DNA of 64,000 nucleotides from Shouchella oshimensis (GCF_002019765.1 NZ_KV917380.1:362707-426706); one strand, 5' to 3'. Positions 30,075-39,383 are shown, counted from the stretch's first letter. Notes: generated by a model from the sequence alone, not told the origin. Program-made: numbers and translations.

Positions 30075-30913
30075 TGAAGAAGACAGTATACGAAGCTCTG
30101 AACTGGGCTTCGTCTTTTTTGCGAAGTCATGGGCTCGAGGAACCGGCAGGAGAATGGTTGCTGCGCCACCATCTGAAGACAAATCGTGCTGCGCTATTAG
30201 CCAGTTTTCATGATGATATGAGCGAAGACGTTTGGCTCGCGTTTAAAGCAGATGTTGAGACGTTACCTTCAGGTATACCCGTACAGCATATCATTGGCTC
30301 GGAGTCGTTTTATGGACGTGTTTTTAGCGTATCAGGGGATGTCCTCATTCCTCGGCCAGAAACAGAGGAACTAGTTGAAGCAGTTCTTGAAAGGTTAGAA
30401 GGAACGGAACGAATCGTTGATATAGGAACGGGAAGTGGCGCCATCGCCATAACTCTTCAATTAGAGTCACCCGGTACAGAAGTAACGGCGATTGATCTTT
30501 CAGAGAAAGCATTAAACGTTGCCCAAGAAAATGCAAAGACATTAGGTGCCACAGTACGGTTCAAACAAGGTGATCTGTGTCAGCCTGTTAAAGGGGAGTG
30601 TTTTGACGTTATTGTGTCAAACCCCCCTTATATACCGGAAAGAGATCGTGCTTCATTAGCTGAACAAGTGAGGGAGTATGAACCTGAGCTCGCTTTATTT
30701 GCTGGAGATGATGGACTAGCCGTTTACCGTCGTTTAGCGACTGAGCTTTTTGAGCATGTCCGTGATGGCTCTCTCATTGCTCTTGAAATTGGAACAGGGC
30801 AGGGAAATGCGGTAAAGCAGTTATTTCAGGAGCAATTTCCAAAAGCCGCGATTGAAATTCGCTTTGATATTAATGAAAAAGATCGAATTGTATTGATTGA
30901 TGTTCGATTATAG
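30074..30913 (+). CDS. prmC: Release factor glutamine methyltransferase
   Basis: Methylates the GGQ glutamine of release factors using S-adenosylmethionine. The 279-residue protein has the SAM motif DIGTGSG (116-122) and the substrate-binding NPPY (183-186), with an N-terminal helical domain. It is coupled to prfA by a TAATG overlap. Confidence 0.95.
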   Translation: MKKTVYEALNWASSFLRSHGLEEPAGEWLLRHHLKTNRAALLASFHDDMSEDVWLAFKADVETLPSGIPVQHIIGSESFYGRVFSVSGDVLIPRPETEELVEAVLERLEGTERIVDIGTGSGAIAITLQLESPGTEVTAIDLSEKALNVAQENAKTLGATVRFKQGDLCQPVKGECFDVIVSNPPYIPERDRASLAEQVREYEPELALFAGDDGLAVYRRLATELFEHVRDGSLIALEIGTGQGNAVKQLFQEQFPKAAIEIRFDINEKDRIVLIDVRL

Positions 30914-30992
30914 ATAAAGAGAATGTCGAACGATTTTGTGTTTAAACGGTGCTTGCCCTGTCCATGCTATGAGGGAAGGGGCGGTGCTCGGT

Positions 30993-31598
30993 ATGAAAGC
31001 AAAAGCAATTATCTATCTATTAATCTCTTTATTTGTAGGGCTAATGAGTTGGGAATCACAAAATGCACAAGCGGTTAGTCAGTTTCATCAAGAAGTGAAT
31101 GAAGAAGAGGCTATTCGCTTACGTATTTTAGCAAATAGCAATTCTGTTAGTGATCAAATGTTAAAACGGGATATCCGTGATGAAATAAATGCAGAAATTA
31201 CAAAATGGGTTCAAGAAGTGAAAACGTTTGAGGAAGCAGTAGCAATAATTGAAGGCAACATGGATGAAATGGAAGCAATTGTTGCACGTGAGTTGAGCAA
31301 ATACAACAAAAATCAAGATTATACTGTTGCATTTAACGAAGACGTTTCGTTTCCGACAAAGCTTTATGGAGACCTTGTTTATCCTGCAGGTGCCTACCAA
31401 GCCGTTCTCGTGACAATTGGAGAGGGAGAAGGCGAAAACTGGTGGTGTGTATTATTCCCGCCATTATGTTTTCTAGATATGGATAATGCAGAAGCAAAAG
31501 AAGTAGATTCAGAATCCAATGAAGACGATCTTGAAGTCGAAACATCTTTTTTTATAGTAGATATGTTTGAATCCGTATGGGATCGGTTATTTGGATAG
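30993..31598 (+). CDS. spoIIR: Stage II sporulation protein R
   Basis: Secreted forespore signal that triggers SpoIIGA to process pro-sigma-E in the mother cell. From ATG 30993 the protein has about 201 residues, with a signal sequence (KAKAIIYLLISLFVGLMSW) and the family core AIRLRILANSNSVSDQMLKR. The start could also be GTG 30984, which lies closer to the AGGGAAGGGG ribosome-binding site. Position after prmC matches B. subtilis. The C-terminal acidic stretch is less conserved. I could not find a convincing sigma-F promoter. Confidence 0.9.
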   Translation: MKAKAIIYLLISLFVGLMSWESQNAQAVSQFHQEVNEEEAIRLRILANSNSVSDQMLKRDIRDEINAEITKWVQEVKTFEEAVAIIEGNMDEMEAIVARELSKYNKNQDYTVAFNEDVSFPTKLYGDLVYPAGAYQAVLVTIGEGEGENWWCVLFPPLCFLDMDNAEAKEVDSESNEDDLEVETSFFIVDMFESVWDRLFG

Positions 31599-31653
31599 TA
31601 GTCATATTTGTACAAGCCTCCTCATAAAATGAACAAAAAGGAGGACGTCTCAT

Positions 31654-32100
31654 ATGTCATTAACGGTTCGGAAAATGGAAGAAACGGACGTGTTGGCGGT
31701 TCAACATTTATTTGCACGGGTTGGCTCTGCTAAAACGCCGAATCAAATAGATAGTTTTGTTGTGGTGGAAAATGAAGAAGGAACTTTAGTAGGCACAGTT
31801 GGGTTAGACAAAGTGCTAGATCTAGGGCTGTTACGCACCCTTGTTATAGACAGTCAAAAAACCCATGCTATGGCGGCTGTTGAGTTTATTCAATTAGCAT
31901 TAGCGTTTGCGCATTCTGAAGGCGTAAACCATGTGTATGCTCTAAGCAGCGGAAAGGCGTCTTTATTTGAGCCATTAGGCTTCCAACAAATTTCTAAACG
32001 ATTAATACCTGAAGAAATCAAGCAATTGGAGCATTATCAACATATATCGAGCATAGATGACACGATTGCATGGTCTTATAACTGTTCGCATATTGTGTAA
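31654..32100 (+). CDS. ywlB: GNAT N-acetyltransferase (YwlB)
   Basis: A 148-residue acetyltransferase with a degenerate GNAT core (GTLVGTVGLDKVLDLGLLRTLVID, then AVEFIQLALAFAHSEGVNHVYALSS and FEPLGFQQISK). The usual R-x-x-G-x-G/A loop is not evident, being replaced by DSQKTHAMA. Its place between spoIIR and ywlC matches YwlB. AAGGAGGACG precedes the ATG. Substrate unknown. The transcript probably ends at the terminator at 32175. Confidence 0.75.
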   Translation: MSLTVRKMEETDVLAVQHLFARVGSAKTPNQIDSFVVVENEEGTLVGTVGLDKVLDLGLLRTLVIDSQKTHAMAAVEFIQLALAFAHSEGVNHVYALSSGKASLFEPLGFQQISKRLIPEEIKQLEHYQHISSIDDTIAWSYNCSHIV

Positions 32101-32112
32101 GACTTGTGGATT

Positions 32113-32417
32113 TGTGTATAAGTATTGTGTATAAGCGCGGAAAAGTTCAATTATAGCTGAATTTATCAACTTATAAACAGTTTATCCACAGCGGTGGATA
32201 AACTGTTTTTTCTTTTGATGCAATCGATAGATTAGTCTGATAAAATAGAGTAAACCTTTATAGAATAGGCATTTGAAGATTAGGATAAAAAAGTTTCGTT
32301 AGAATGAAAGAGGCGAACAGATCGTGAGTTATAAACAGACAAAGATTTGGAATGTGGATAACGATGATATGAAGAAGGGGGAACCCCTATTATTACAAGA
32401 ACCGACAATGTGGATAA
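32113..32417. promoter_or_regulatory. DnaA-box cluster around the ywlC start
   Basis: Five perfect TTATNCACA boxes are visible: TGTGTATAA at 32113-32121 and 32126-32134, TTATCCACA at 32182-32190, and TGTGGATAA at 32353-32361 and 32409-32417, the last two inside ywlC. One-mismatch sites lie at 32171-32179 and 32193-32201. B. subtilis has a known DnaA-box cluster at ywlC that modulates replication initiation; this looks like its counterpart. Confidence 0.8.
32175..32211 (+). terminator. Terminator after ywlB containing DnaA boxes
   Basis: AAACAGTTTATCCAC pairs with GTGGATAAACTGTTT around AGCG, followed by T residues. Both arms contain DnaA-box sequence. Confidence 0.85.
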
Positions 32418-33346
32418 GGGATAATAAGCTTATTGCGTTTCCTACTGAAACGGTATATGGCTTAGGGGCAAACGCGCTATCTGATGAAGCGGTCAGCAAA
32501 ATCTTTTATGCAAAAGGAAGACCGAGTGACAATCCACTTATTGTCCACATAGGTGAGAAAGAACAGTTGAACGAATTAGTAGAGGACATTCCTGAAGTGG
32601 CCCATCGTTTAATGCAGGTTTTTTGGCCTGGGGCGCTTACGTTAATTTTTAAAGCAAAGCCGGTCTTATCAACTAATGTCACTGCAGGTTTAGAAACGGT
32701 AGGTATACGAATGCCGTCTAATCCGGTGGCAAGAGGTTTTTTAAAAGCGTGTCAGCTACCTATTGCCGCTCCTAGTGCAAATCAATCAGGTCGTCCCTCA
32801 CCAACAACAGCAGCCCATGTTCTACAGGATTTGAACGGGAGGATTGATGGGATCATTGACGGGGGGAAAACAGGCATTGGGTTAGAATCAACCGTATTAA
32901 GCATCGTTGAAGAGACTCCTGTACTCTATCGTCCTGGAGGGGTGACGAAAGAGGACATTGAAGAGGTTATTGGACCAATTGATGTGGATAAAGCGTTGTT
33001 AAGCACGAAGGAACAACCTAAATCACCTGGTATGAAGTATACCCATTATGCACCTGAAGCAGATGTGTATATAGTGGAAGAGCCAAAGCAATTTCATTCT
33101 GCTATTCAACGGGCAAAAGCAAACGGTAAGCGGGTAGGTGTAGTGGCAAGTGAGCTGTATAAGGAAGCAGATGAATCGTTTGTGGTTCACTCCGTACAGG
33201 ACTTAGCCCAATCGTTCTATTATTCACTTCGTTTATTTGATGAAAAAGCTGTATCGGTCATTTTAGTCGAAGCCGTTTCAACAAAAGGTGTTGGGGCCGC
33301 TATAATGAACCGGCTTGAAAAAGCAGCGGGTGGAAAACGTATATAG
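32324..33346 (+). CDS. ywlC: L-threonylcarbamoyladenylate synthase
   Basis: Makes threonylcarbamoyl-AMP from threonine, bicarbonate and ATP for the t6A modification of tRNA. The 340-residue protein has the YrdC core (FPTETVYGLGANA, KGRPSDNPLIVH, PSANQSGRPSP) and the C-terminal Sua5 extension (SPGMKYTHYAPEADVY to the end), so it is the long form. The start GTG 32324 gives an N-terminus aligning with B. subtilis YwlC. Two perfect DnaA boxes lie inside its first 31 codons. Confidence 0.93.
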   Translation: MSYKQTKIWNVDNDDMKKGEPLLLQEPTMWIRDNKLIAFPTETVYGLGANALSDEAVSKIFYAKGRPSDNPLIVHIGEKEQLNELVEDIPEVAHRLMQVFWPGALTLIFKAKPVLSTNVTAGLETVGIRMPSNPVARGFLKACQLPIAAPSANQSGRPSPTTAAHVLQDLNGRIDGIIDGGKTGIGLESTVLSIVEETPVLYRPGGVTKEDIEEVIGPIDVDKALLSTKEQPKSPGMKYTHYAPEADVYIVEEPKQFHSAIQRAKANGKRVGVVASELYKEADESFVVHSVQDLAQSFYYSLRLFDEKAVSVILVEAVSTKGVGAAIMNRLEKAAGGKRI

Positions 33347-33552
33347 AAAAGAAGAGTCTTCAGATTAAAGGAATGGTTTGCGGACAAGGTGAATAGTGTA
33401 GGAGAGGATTGGCTTACACACATTAACAAACAAGCTAGTGTCTACCGATAAGTAGAAAGAAAAGAATCACTAGCAGCCTCGCGGTTTAGTGGCACATGCG
33501 TCTGAATCTGCATGAAGAAAGAATAACGTCGTCATATGAAAAGGAGCGAAAA

Positions 33553-34356
33553 ATGGAGCGTTCAAAACAAGTGTTTTCTTACAAAACAGAAGTGGATCCG
33601 GAAACAGAGATCATTTATGGTCACGTCACAATGATGACGGATCGAAAAGCAGCGGATGTTCCATATTATGTAATATCAGATGAAGTATTCGCAGTAGACG
33701 AGGATTCTTTTGCAGACAAGCCTGGTGTAAATGATTTATTGGGAATGCTTGAGTTTTTTTATACGGAATCAGATCGTTTACTCGATACCGTAGTCGTATT
33801 TCCTCAAATGCGTGATGACCTTATTCGAATGGAGGCATTTGCTGATTGGTTGCAACAATGGCAGCGCTATTTCTATCTCTCCAATGTGAAAGATATTGGC
33901 TTTATCGTTTCCCATACTCAACCTGAGAGTGAGCGTTTTTGCATGATTTTAGAGGAATTAGGCTTTGAAGAGATGCTTTCTTCAGAAGAAGAACACCAAT
34001 CATTTTACTTTTACAATGTGACCTATATTACACCTGTAGATTTTCCTAATGATGATGATGGCGCTGTGTTACAGAGTTTGAAAGACTCAGGTGTTGATAT
34101 GAGTAAGCCACGAGAAGTGGAGTTTATATTACTTTGTCCTAATCGACGATCTGCTCGAAAAGTAGCAAAGTTAGTTGAACTCGAAGGCTATGAAGTTGAT
34201 GTTGACGAAGATGAAGAGCATGAAGAATTTGTTTTGGTGTGTAAGAAAGTGATTCATCTCACCCATGCTGAAATTGTGAAGCACCAACACGATCTAGAAG
34301 AAATAACGGCAAGATATGAAGTGAAAATAGATGGTTGGGGTGCGATGGTCGATTAA
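33553..34356 (+). CDS. RraB-domain protein with unknown N-terminal domain
   Basis: A 267-residue acidic soluble protein. Residues about 165-267 match the RraB fold pattern: DDGAVLQSLKDSGVDMSKPREVEF, then ARKVAKLVELEGYEVDV, LVCKKVIHLTHAEIVKHQHDLEEI and a final KIDGWGAMVD. In Proteobacteria RraB inhibits RNase E; bacilli use RNase Y, so the function here is open. The first 160 residues are an alpha/beta domain that I cannot name with certainty (possibly DUF695-like). ATG 33553 behind AAGGAG is preferred to an upstream start at 33496. Confidence 0.75.
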   Translation: MERSKQVFSYKTEVDPETEIIYGHVTMMTDRKAADVPYYVISDEVFAVDEDSFADKPGVNDLLGMLEFFYTESDRLLDTVVVFPQMRDDLIRMEAFADWLQQWQRYFYLSNVKDIGFIVSHTQPESERFCMILEELGFEEMLSSEEEHQSFYFYNVTYITPVDFPNDDDGAVLQSLKDSGVDMSKPREVEFILLCPNRRSARKVAKLVELEGYEVDVDEDEEHEEFVLVCKKVIHLTHAEIVKHQHDLEEITARYEVKIDGWGAMVD

Positions 34357-34375
34357 GGCTACCTAACATTAAAAA

Positions 34376-34408
34376 GACCCTCTCATTTATAAAATGAGAG
34401 GGTATTTG
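34376..34408 (+). terminator. Terminator after RraB-domain gene
   Basis: ACCCTCTCATTT pairs with AAATGAGAGGGT around ATA. A short T stretch follows. Confidence 0.8.
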
Positions 34409-34503
34409 CTGTTCCCATTTATATGACCATCTTATTAGCCTGTCTAAAATCTCTCGGACGTGCATACATTCGAATAGCATGTTTTTACGGGAGGAGTTAA
34501 ACA

Positions 34504-35046
34504 ATGCACGAGATTGTGACGATAATGATTATGGCAGCAGCTTTAGGAATGGATGCATTTTCGGTAACCTTAGGAATGGGGATGCTCGGTCTTACGGGAA
34601 AGCAAGTGTTCCGCATTGGTCTTACGATCGGTGCTTTTCACGTCTTTATGCCGTTACTCGGTATGATAACAGGCCAATGGCTTTCAGGTAAGTATGATGT
34701 GATCGCAACCTACATAGGTGGAGGACTTCTTCTAATTATAGGTGTACAAATGCTTCTAGCTTCTTTTTCGGAAGAAGAACATTCAAAACTAAAACCAGTA
34801 GGCATTGGATTGCTTTTGTTTGCTTTAGGTGTAAGTTTAGACAGTTTTTCAGCAGGCTTATCGTTTGGTATTTTAGGGACGAAGGTCATGTTGACGGTAG
34901 TAAGTATTGGAGCTGTCAGTATGATATTAGCTTGGTTGGGCTTACTAATTGGCTCTAAATTTCATAAACTCATTGGTTCGTATGGAGAACTATTAGGCGG
35001 GGTTATTTTAATTGGATTTGGTTTAAAAATCATGCTTCCACTTTAA
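34504..35046 (+). CDS. mntP: Manganese efflux pump MntP
   Basis: A 180-residue six-helix membrane protein exporting Mn2+. Repeated half motifs carry conserved aspartates in the membrane: Asp17 (ALGMDAFSVTLG) and Asp113 (GVSLDSFSAGLSFG). Position matches B. subtilis ywlD. GGGAGGAG precedes the ATG. I looked for a yybP-ykoY manganese riboswitch in the roughly 100-base upstream gap and saw none. Confidence 0.93.
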   Translation: MHEIVTIMIMAAALGMDAFSVTLGMGMLGLTGKQVFRIGLTIGAFHVFMPLLGMITGQWLSGKYDVIATYIGGGLLLIIGVQMLLASFSEEEHSKLKPVGIGLLLFALGVSLDSFSAGLSFGILGTKVMLTVVSIGAVSMILAWLGLLIGSKFHKLIGSYGELLGGVILIGFGLKIMLPL

Positions 35047-35110
35047 TGAATCAGTTAGTACACATGTGCTAAACTAGTGAAACATTGATGAAAAGTGAAG
35101 GAGTGGAACC

Positions 35111-35542
35111 ATGGATAAGAAGAATATTTTAGTCGTTTGTACAGGGAATACGTGTCGCTCACCATTAGCCGAGGCCTATTTAAAGAAATATGGAAGTGAG
35201 CACGTGAATGTTAAATCGGCAGGTGTAAGTGCTGCGTATGGACATGCAATTTCTAACGGTTCTAAAAAAGTATTGGAAAAAGAAGGAATAGAGCTGAATC
35301 ATGCGTCACAACCTCTATCAGAAGAACTGATTCAATGGGCAGATGAAGTACTAACCATGTCTTCTACTCATAAACAAATTGTAGAAGAACGTTACCCTCA
35401 TCAAAATGTGTCTACACTACAAGAGGCGGCTGGAAAAGAAGGCCATGATATACAGGATCCTTTTGGTGGTACAGATGAGGAGTATGAACAAACTGCAAAA
35501 ATGATTAAAAAAGCCGTTAAAGACTTTCTGCGGCAATCTTAA
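35111..35542 (+). CDS. ywlE: Protein arginine phosphatase
   Basis: Low-molecular-weight phosphatase fold that reverses McsB arginine phosphorylation. The 143-residue protein has the nucleophile loop C10-TGNTC-R16-S with Thr14, the residue that confers phospho-arginine selectivity in B. subtilis YwlE (Thr11), and the general acid Asp116 (IQDPFGG). AAGGAGTGG precedes the ATG. Confidence 0.94.
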   Translation: MDKKNILVVCTGNTCRSPLAEAYLKKYGSEHVNVKSAGVSAAYGHAISNGSKKVLEKEGIELNHASQPLSEELIQWADEVLTMSSTHKQIVEERYPHQNVSTLQEAAGKEGHDIQDPFGGTDEEYEQTAKMIKKAVKDFLRQS

Positions 35543-35556
35543 ATAGAAAAGGATGA

Positions 35557-36882
35557 ATGGGAATGGAAGCAGAAACAAGTGTCTCTAAAAGGTACAGATT
35601 CAGTATTCGGAAGAAAATTGTATTAGGGGTTAGCGCTGTTGCGGTTATAACGTTTGCTAGCAGTGCGATCATCCTGTACTTTTTAGCAGATTTTTTTGCT
35701 TCATTCCTTAATATAGATCCAACTTGGCTCACATTACTTGTTTTGCTAGCGGGTGTAGTATGGAGTGGGATACTTGGTTATTTTCTATCGAATATTATAA
35801 CGAAGCCTCTCGCTCAGTTAGAACAAGCCGTTGCGGAAGCGGCAGCTGGTGTCATTGATCAAACTGTCGAGCTTTCAAAATCAGATGATGAACTGCGTGC
35901 ATTAGGTGTCGCATATAATAAGATGCTTACGAATTTAAATGGAATGGTTCGTGAAATCGATCGAAACTTTGTTGAAACAGATGAGCGTGTTCAGCAATTA
36001 GGACTAGCAACAGCTACTTCCTCATCTCAAGCAGAGCAAATTGGCTTTACAATGGGTGAAATTGCTAGTGGAGCAGAAAATGCTGCACAAGCCATTCAAG
36101 AAACGGTTTTCTCTCTTGAAACGACAACGGAAATGGCCAACGAGATGCAAGAGAAAGCCTCTTTGTCGTCAAAGCAAGCATCAGAGATGGGGCAGCTTCT
36201 TGAAACAAGTCGGGTCATGACGACGAGTCTTGTAAAAGGGATAGGCGATCTAACGACAAAGCAAGAGCATTCGCTGGATTCAGTTCATCGCCTTGAAGAA
36301 CAAGCGCAAGAAGTAGAAGGGATTACAGCTGTCGTCGGTGCCATTGCCAAGCAAACAAATTTACTTGCGCTAAACGCCTCTATTGAAGCTTCGCGTGCTG
36401 GAGAGCACGGACGAGGATTTGCTGTAGTGGCGAGTGAAGTTCGGAAGCTGGCTGACGAAAGTACACAAGCGGTTGAATCCATTAACGAATTAATTACGAC
36501 CATTCAAGAAGAAGTGAAACAAGTTGTTAAGAATATTGAAGAACAAGTAGATGTGGCGAGAATCCAAACAGAGCAAGGTGAAAAAACGACAACGGCGCTA
36601 TTGGAGATGGAATCATCTGCCAAAACCGTTACAGATATGATTAAGATCATTTCTACTTTGTCGGACAAGCAGAAGGAATCCATTGAAGCCAGTTCTGTAA
36701 AAACAGAGGAAGTGGCAGCAATTGCAGAGCAAACGTCTGCTGGTGCACAAGAAGTCACAGCGATGACTGAGGAACAAACTGTGGCGTTGAATGAGATTGA
36801 GACATTATCTAAAGATTTATCAAATCAAGCCAAGGAATTGAAGACAACGATCGAAAAGTTTACAATAGAATCAAACCAATAG
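35557..36882 (+). CDS. Methyl-accepting chemotaxis protein lacking an ectodomain
   Basis: A 441-residue chemoreceptor. Two membrane helices (about 20-44 and 58-80) are separated by only about a dozen residues, so there is no extracellular ligand domain. A HAMP domain (80-132) and a long coiled-coil signalling domain follow, with the conserved tip near 262-305 ([36 protein letters not shown]). It may sense membrane state, energy or temperature, or a cytoplasmic partner. It sits between ywlE and rpiB, where I recall no receptor in B. subtilis. The start could be ATG 35557 or 35563. Confidence 0.88.
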   Translation: MGMEAETSVSKRYRFSIRKKIVLGVSAVAVITFASSAIILYFLADFFASFLNIDPTWLTLLVLLAGVVWSGILGYFLSNIITKPLAQLEQAVAEAAAGVIDQTVELSKSDDELRALGVAYNKMLTNLNGMVREIDRNFVETDERVQQLGLATATSSSQAEQIGFTMGEIASGAENAAQAIQETVFSLETTTEMANEMQEKASLSSKQASEMGQLLETSRVMTTSLVKGIGDLTTKQEHSLDSVHRLEEQAQEVEGITAVVGAIAKQTNLLALNASIEASRAGEHGRGFAVVASEVRKLADESTQAVESINELITTIQEEVKQVVKNIEEQVDVARIQTEQGEKTTTALLEMESSAKTVTDMIKIISTLSDKQKESIEASSVKTEEVAAIAEQTSAGAQEVTAMTEEQTVALNEIETLSKDLSNQAKELKTTIEKFTIESNQ

Positions 36883-36906
36883 AAGCGTCCTAAACAGGCG
36901 CTTTTT
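36883..36906 (+). terminator. Terminator after chemoreceptor gene
   Basis: AAGCG-CCT pairs with AGG-CGCTT around AAAC, followed by a T run. Confidence 0.7.
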
Positions 36907-36935
36907 GTAATGGTAAAAACGAAGGAGTGTACGAG

Positions 36936-37382
36936 ATGAAAATAGCTATTGCTTCCGATCATGGTGGAACTCGTTTAAAAGACGAACTCATTAATGTAAT
37001 AAAAGACTTAGGGTTTTCTTATGAAGATTTTGGTTGTAATTGTGAAGGGTCCGTTGATTATCCTGATTATGCCCTTCCTGTTGCTGAAAAAGTGGCAGCA
37101 GGAGAGTTTGATCGTGGAATTCTCGTATGCGGTACAGGAATTGGTATGTCCATCGCTGCAAATAAAGTAAAAGGTATTCGCTGTGCCCTTGTACACGATG
37201 TGTTCAGTGCAAAAGCAACAAGACAGCATAACGATACAAATATGATTTCAATGGGCGAACGGGTTATTGGCCCGGGATTGGCAGGAGAAATCGTGCGGAC
37301 ATGGCTAGGCGAAACATTTGAAGGCGGACGGCATGCAAATCGGATCGACAAAATTACTAGCTATGAAGACACGCATCGCTAA
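36936..37382 (+). CDS. rpiB: Ribose-5-phosphate isomerase B
   Basis: Interconverts ribose 5-phosphate and ribulose 5-phosphate. The 148-residue protein shows MKIAIASDHGG at the N-terminus, the active-site Cys in LVCGTGIGMSIAANK, and HNDTNMISMG. ATG 36936 is chosen over GTG 36927, which overlaps the GAAGGAG ribosome-binding site. It overlaps ywlG by one base (TAATG). Confidence 0.93.
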   Translation: MKIAIASDHGGTRLKDELINVIKDLGFSYEDFGCNCEGSVDYPDYALPVAEKVAAGEFDRGILVCGTGIGMSIAANKVKGIRCALVHDVFSAKATRQHNDTNMISMGERVIGPGLAGEIVRTWLGETFEGGRHANRIDKITSYEDTHR

Positions 37383-37924
37383 TGAAGATTGAAGAGCGTT
37401 TGATCGATGGATTACATGCGTTTCATAAGCAAGTCCCTGCTTTGCAAAACAAGCTATTTGTTATTGGTGTATCCACAAGTGAAATAGCTGGCAAGCCAAT
37501 TGGAAAAGAAGGTTCGATGGACATTGCAGAAGAGTTGTACAGGGGATTTGTCCATTTTCAAAAACAGTCAGGGGTTCATCTTATTTTTCAATGTTGCGAA
37601 CACTTAAATCGTGCGTTAGTAATGGAGAGAAGTGTAGCAGAGCAAAAAGGCTTAACGGAAGTAAGTGCTATACCTGTCCGTCATGCTGGAGGAGCCATGG
37701 CAACGTATGCATATCGCCAACTACAAGACCCCGTTTTAGTTGAATCGGTTCAAGCCGATGCCGGAATGGATATAGGTGATACGTTTATTGGGATGCATAT
37801 TAAACCAGTCCTCGTTCCAATTAGAATTGGCTATACGACTATCGGTTCTGCTCATGTGACGGTAGCGACTTCGCGACCAAGACTAATTGGTGGAGAACGT
37901 GCACAGTATAAAATTGGTGAATGA
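37382..37924 (+). CDS. ywlG: DUF436 / TIGR01440 family protein (YwlG)
   Basis: A 180-residue conserved protein coupled to rpiB. It shows IGVSTSEIAGKPIGKEGS, FQCCEHLNRALVMER and GGAMATYAY, family hallmarks without an assigned reaction. No signal peptide or membrane helix. The rpiB-ywlG-glyA order matches B. subtilis. Confidence 0.88.
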   Translation: MKIEERLIDGLHAFHKQVPALQNKLFVIGVSTSEIAGKPIGKEGSMDIAEELYRGFVHFQKQSGVHLIFQCCEHLNRALVMERSVAEQKGLTEVSAIPVRHAGGAMATYAYRQLQDPVLVESVQADAGMDIGDTFIGMHIKPVLVPIRIGYTTIGSAHVTVATSRPRLIGGERAQYKIGE

Positions 37925-38031
37925 TTTATTTAAAAAGTTGCTTAATTTACGGAAAAAGCTGTTATTTTTATCTATAATGAGCTAAAATCATAAATAAATT
38001 AAATTATTTACGAACAAAGGCGGGAGAAGAG

Positions 38032-39285
38032 ATGACAAATTTAAAAACACAAGATCCAACGCTTTTTGAAGCAATTGAATTAGAACTTGGTCGCCAACGA
38101 GACAAGATAGAATTAATTGCTTCAGAGAACTTTGTTAGTGAAGCCGTAATGGAAGCGCAGGGCTCCGTTTTAACAAATAAATATGCAGAGGGCTACCCTG
38201 GCCGACGTTATTACGGGGGATGTGAATATGTTGATATTGCTGAGGATATCGCCCGTGATCGTGCAAAGAAATTATTTGATGCGCATTATGTAAATGTTCA
38301 GCCTCATTCAGGGGCCCAGGCAAATATGGGCGTTTATTTCACTATTTTAGAGCATGGAGACACGGTTCTTGGTATGAACTTATCTCACGGTGGACATCTC
38401 ACTCATGGTAGCCCAGTGAACTTTAGTGGAGTTCAATACAATTTCGTTGAGTATGGTGTACGTGAAGAGGATCAGCGGATTGATTATGATGTCGTTCGTC
38501 AAATTGCCCTCGAGCATAAGCCGAAATTAATTGTAGCAGGAGCAAGTGCGTATCCACGTGCGATTGATTTCAAGAAATTCCGCGAGATTGCAGATGAAGT
38601 GGGTGCTTACCTTATGGTGGATATGGCACACATTGCTGGTTTAGTAGCAGCTGGCCTTCATCAAAACCCTGTTCCACATGCACATTTCGTCACAACAACA
38701 ACACATAAAACGTTACGTGGACCGCGTGGCGGAATGATTCTTTGTAATGAAGAAACAGGTGAAGAATTTGGTAAGAAGCTTGATAAATCAATCTTCCCAG
38801 GCATTCAAGGTGGTCCACTTATGCACGTCATTGCGGCAAAAGCGGTTTCTTTTGGCGAAGCATTATCAAATGATTTTAAAGCATACGGTAAAGCGATTAT
38901 TGAAAATGCACAGCGTTTAGGGCGTAGTTTACAAGAAGAAGGTGTCAATATCGTATCAGGCGGAACAGACAATCATCTTGTATTGCTTGATCTTCGTTCG
39001 TTACAGTTGACTGGTAAAGTTGCTGAAAAAGCACTTGATTCAGTTGGTATCACAACAAACAAAAATACCATTCCATATGATCCAGAAAAGCCATTTGTCA
39101 CTAGTGGTATTCGTATCGGAACAGCTGCCGTAACCTCTCGCGGGCTCGGTGTAGACGATATGGATGAAATTGCGAAATTGATTGCTTTAACATTGAAGAA
39201 TGTTGAGAACGAAGAAGTGTTAAATCAAGTTCAAGAGCGTGTATCGGCTTTAACAGCTAAGTTTCCTATGTACCCGAATCTTTAA
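38032..39285 (+). CDS. glyA: Serine hydroxymethyltransferase
   Basis: PLP enzyme that converts serine and tetrahydrofolate to glycine and methylene-tetrahydrofolate. The 417-residue protein has the PLP lysine Lys226 in [14 protein letters not shown] and [21 protein letters not shown] precedes the ATG. A lone ACGAACA motif at about 38010 resembles half a PurR box, but no partner is seen. A terminator follows the gene. Confidence 0.97.
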   Translation: MTNLKTQDPTLFEAIELELGRQRDKIELIASENFVSEAVMEAQGSVLTNKYAEGYPGRRYYGGCEYVDIAEDIARDRAKKLFDAHYVNVQPHSGAQANMGVYFTILEHGDTVLGMNLSHGGHLTHGSPVNFSGVQYNFVEYGVREEDQRIDYDVVRQIALEHKPKLIVAGASAYPRAIDFKKFREIADEVGAYLMVDMAHIAGLVAAGLHQNPVPHAHFVTTTTHKTLRGPRGGMILCNEETGEEFGKKLDKSIFPGIQGGPLMHVIAAKAVSFGEALSNDFKAYGKAIIENAQRLGRSLQEEGVNIVSGGTDNHLVLLDLRSLQLTGKVAEKALDSVGITTNKNTIPYDPEKPFVTSGIRIGTAAVTSRGLGVDDMDEIAKLIALTLKNVENEEVLNQVQERVSALTAKFPMYPNL

Positions 39286-39291
39286 GGACAT

Positions 39292-39329
39292 AAAAAGCAG
39301 TAGCGACATTCACGTCGTTGCTGTTTTTT
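39292..39329 (+). terminator. Terminator after glyA
   Basis: AAAAAGCAG-AGCGAC pairs with GTCGTTGCTG (G-T pairs included), followed by a T run. Confidence 0.75.
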
Positions 39330-39383
39330 ACATGATTTTTTTCGTTAAGGGAACATTTAACACAGGTTTCTTTCTTTCAACAC

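Noticed and set aside
30913-30992. Sigma-F promoter before spoIIR
   Set aside because: A GTTTA element is present near 30940, but the -10 region at the right spacing matches poorly.
34404-34503. yybP-ykoY manganese riboswitch before mntP
   Set aside because: The gap is only about 100 bases and lacks the conserved riboswitch segments.
38005-38022. PurR box before glyA
   Set aside because: ACGAACA fits half a PurBox, but no inverted partner at the required distance was found.
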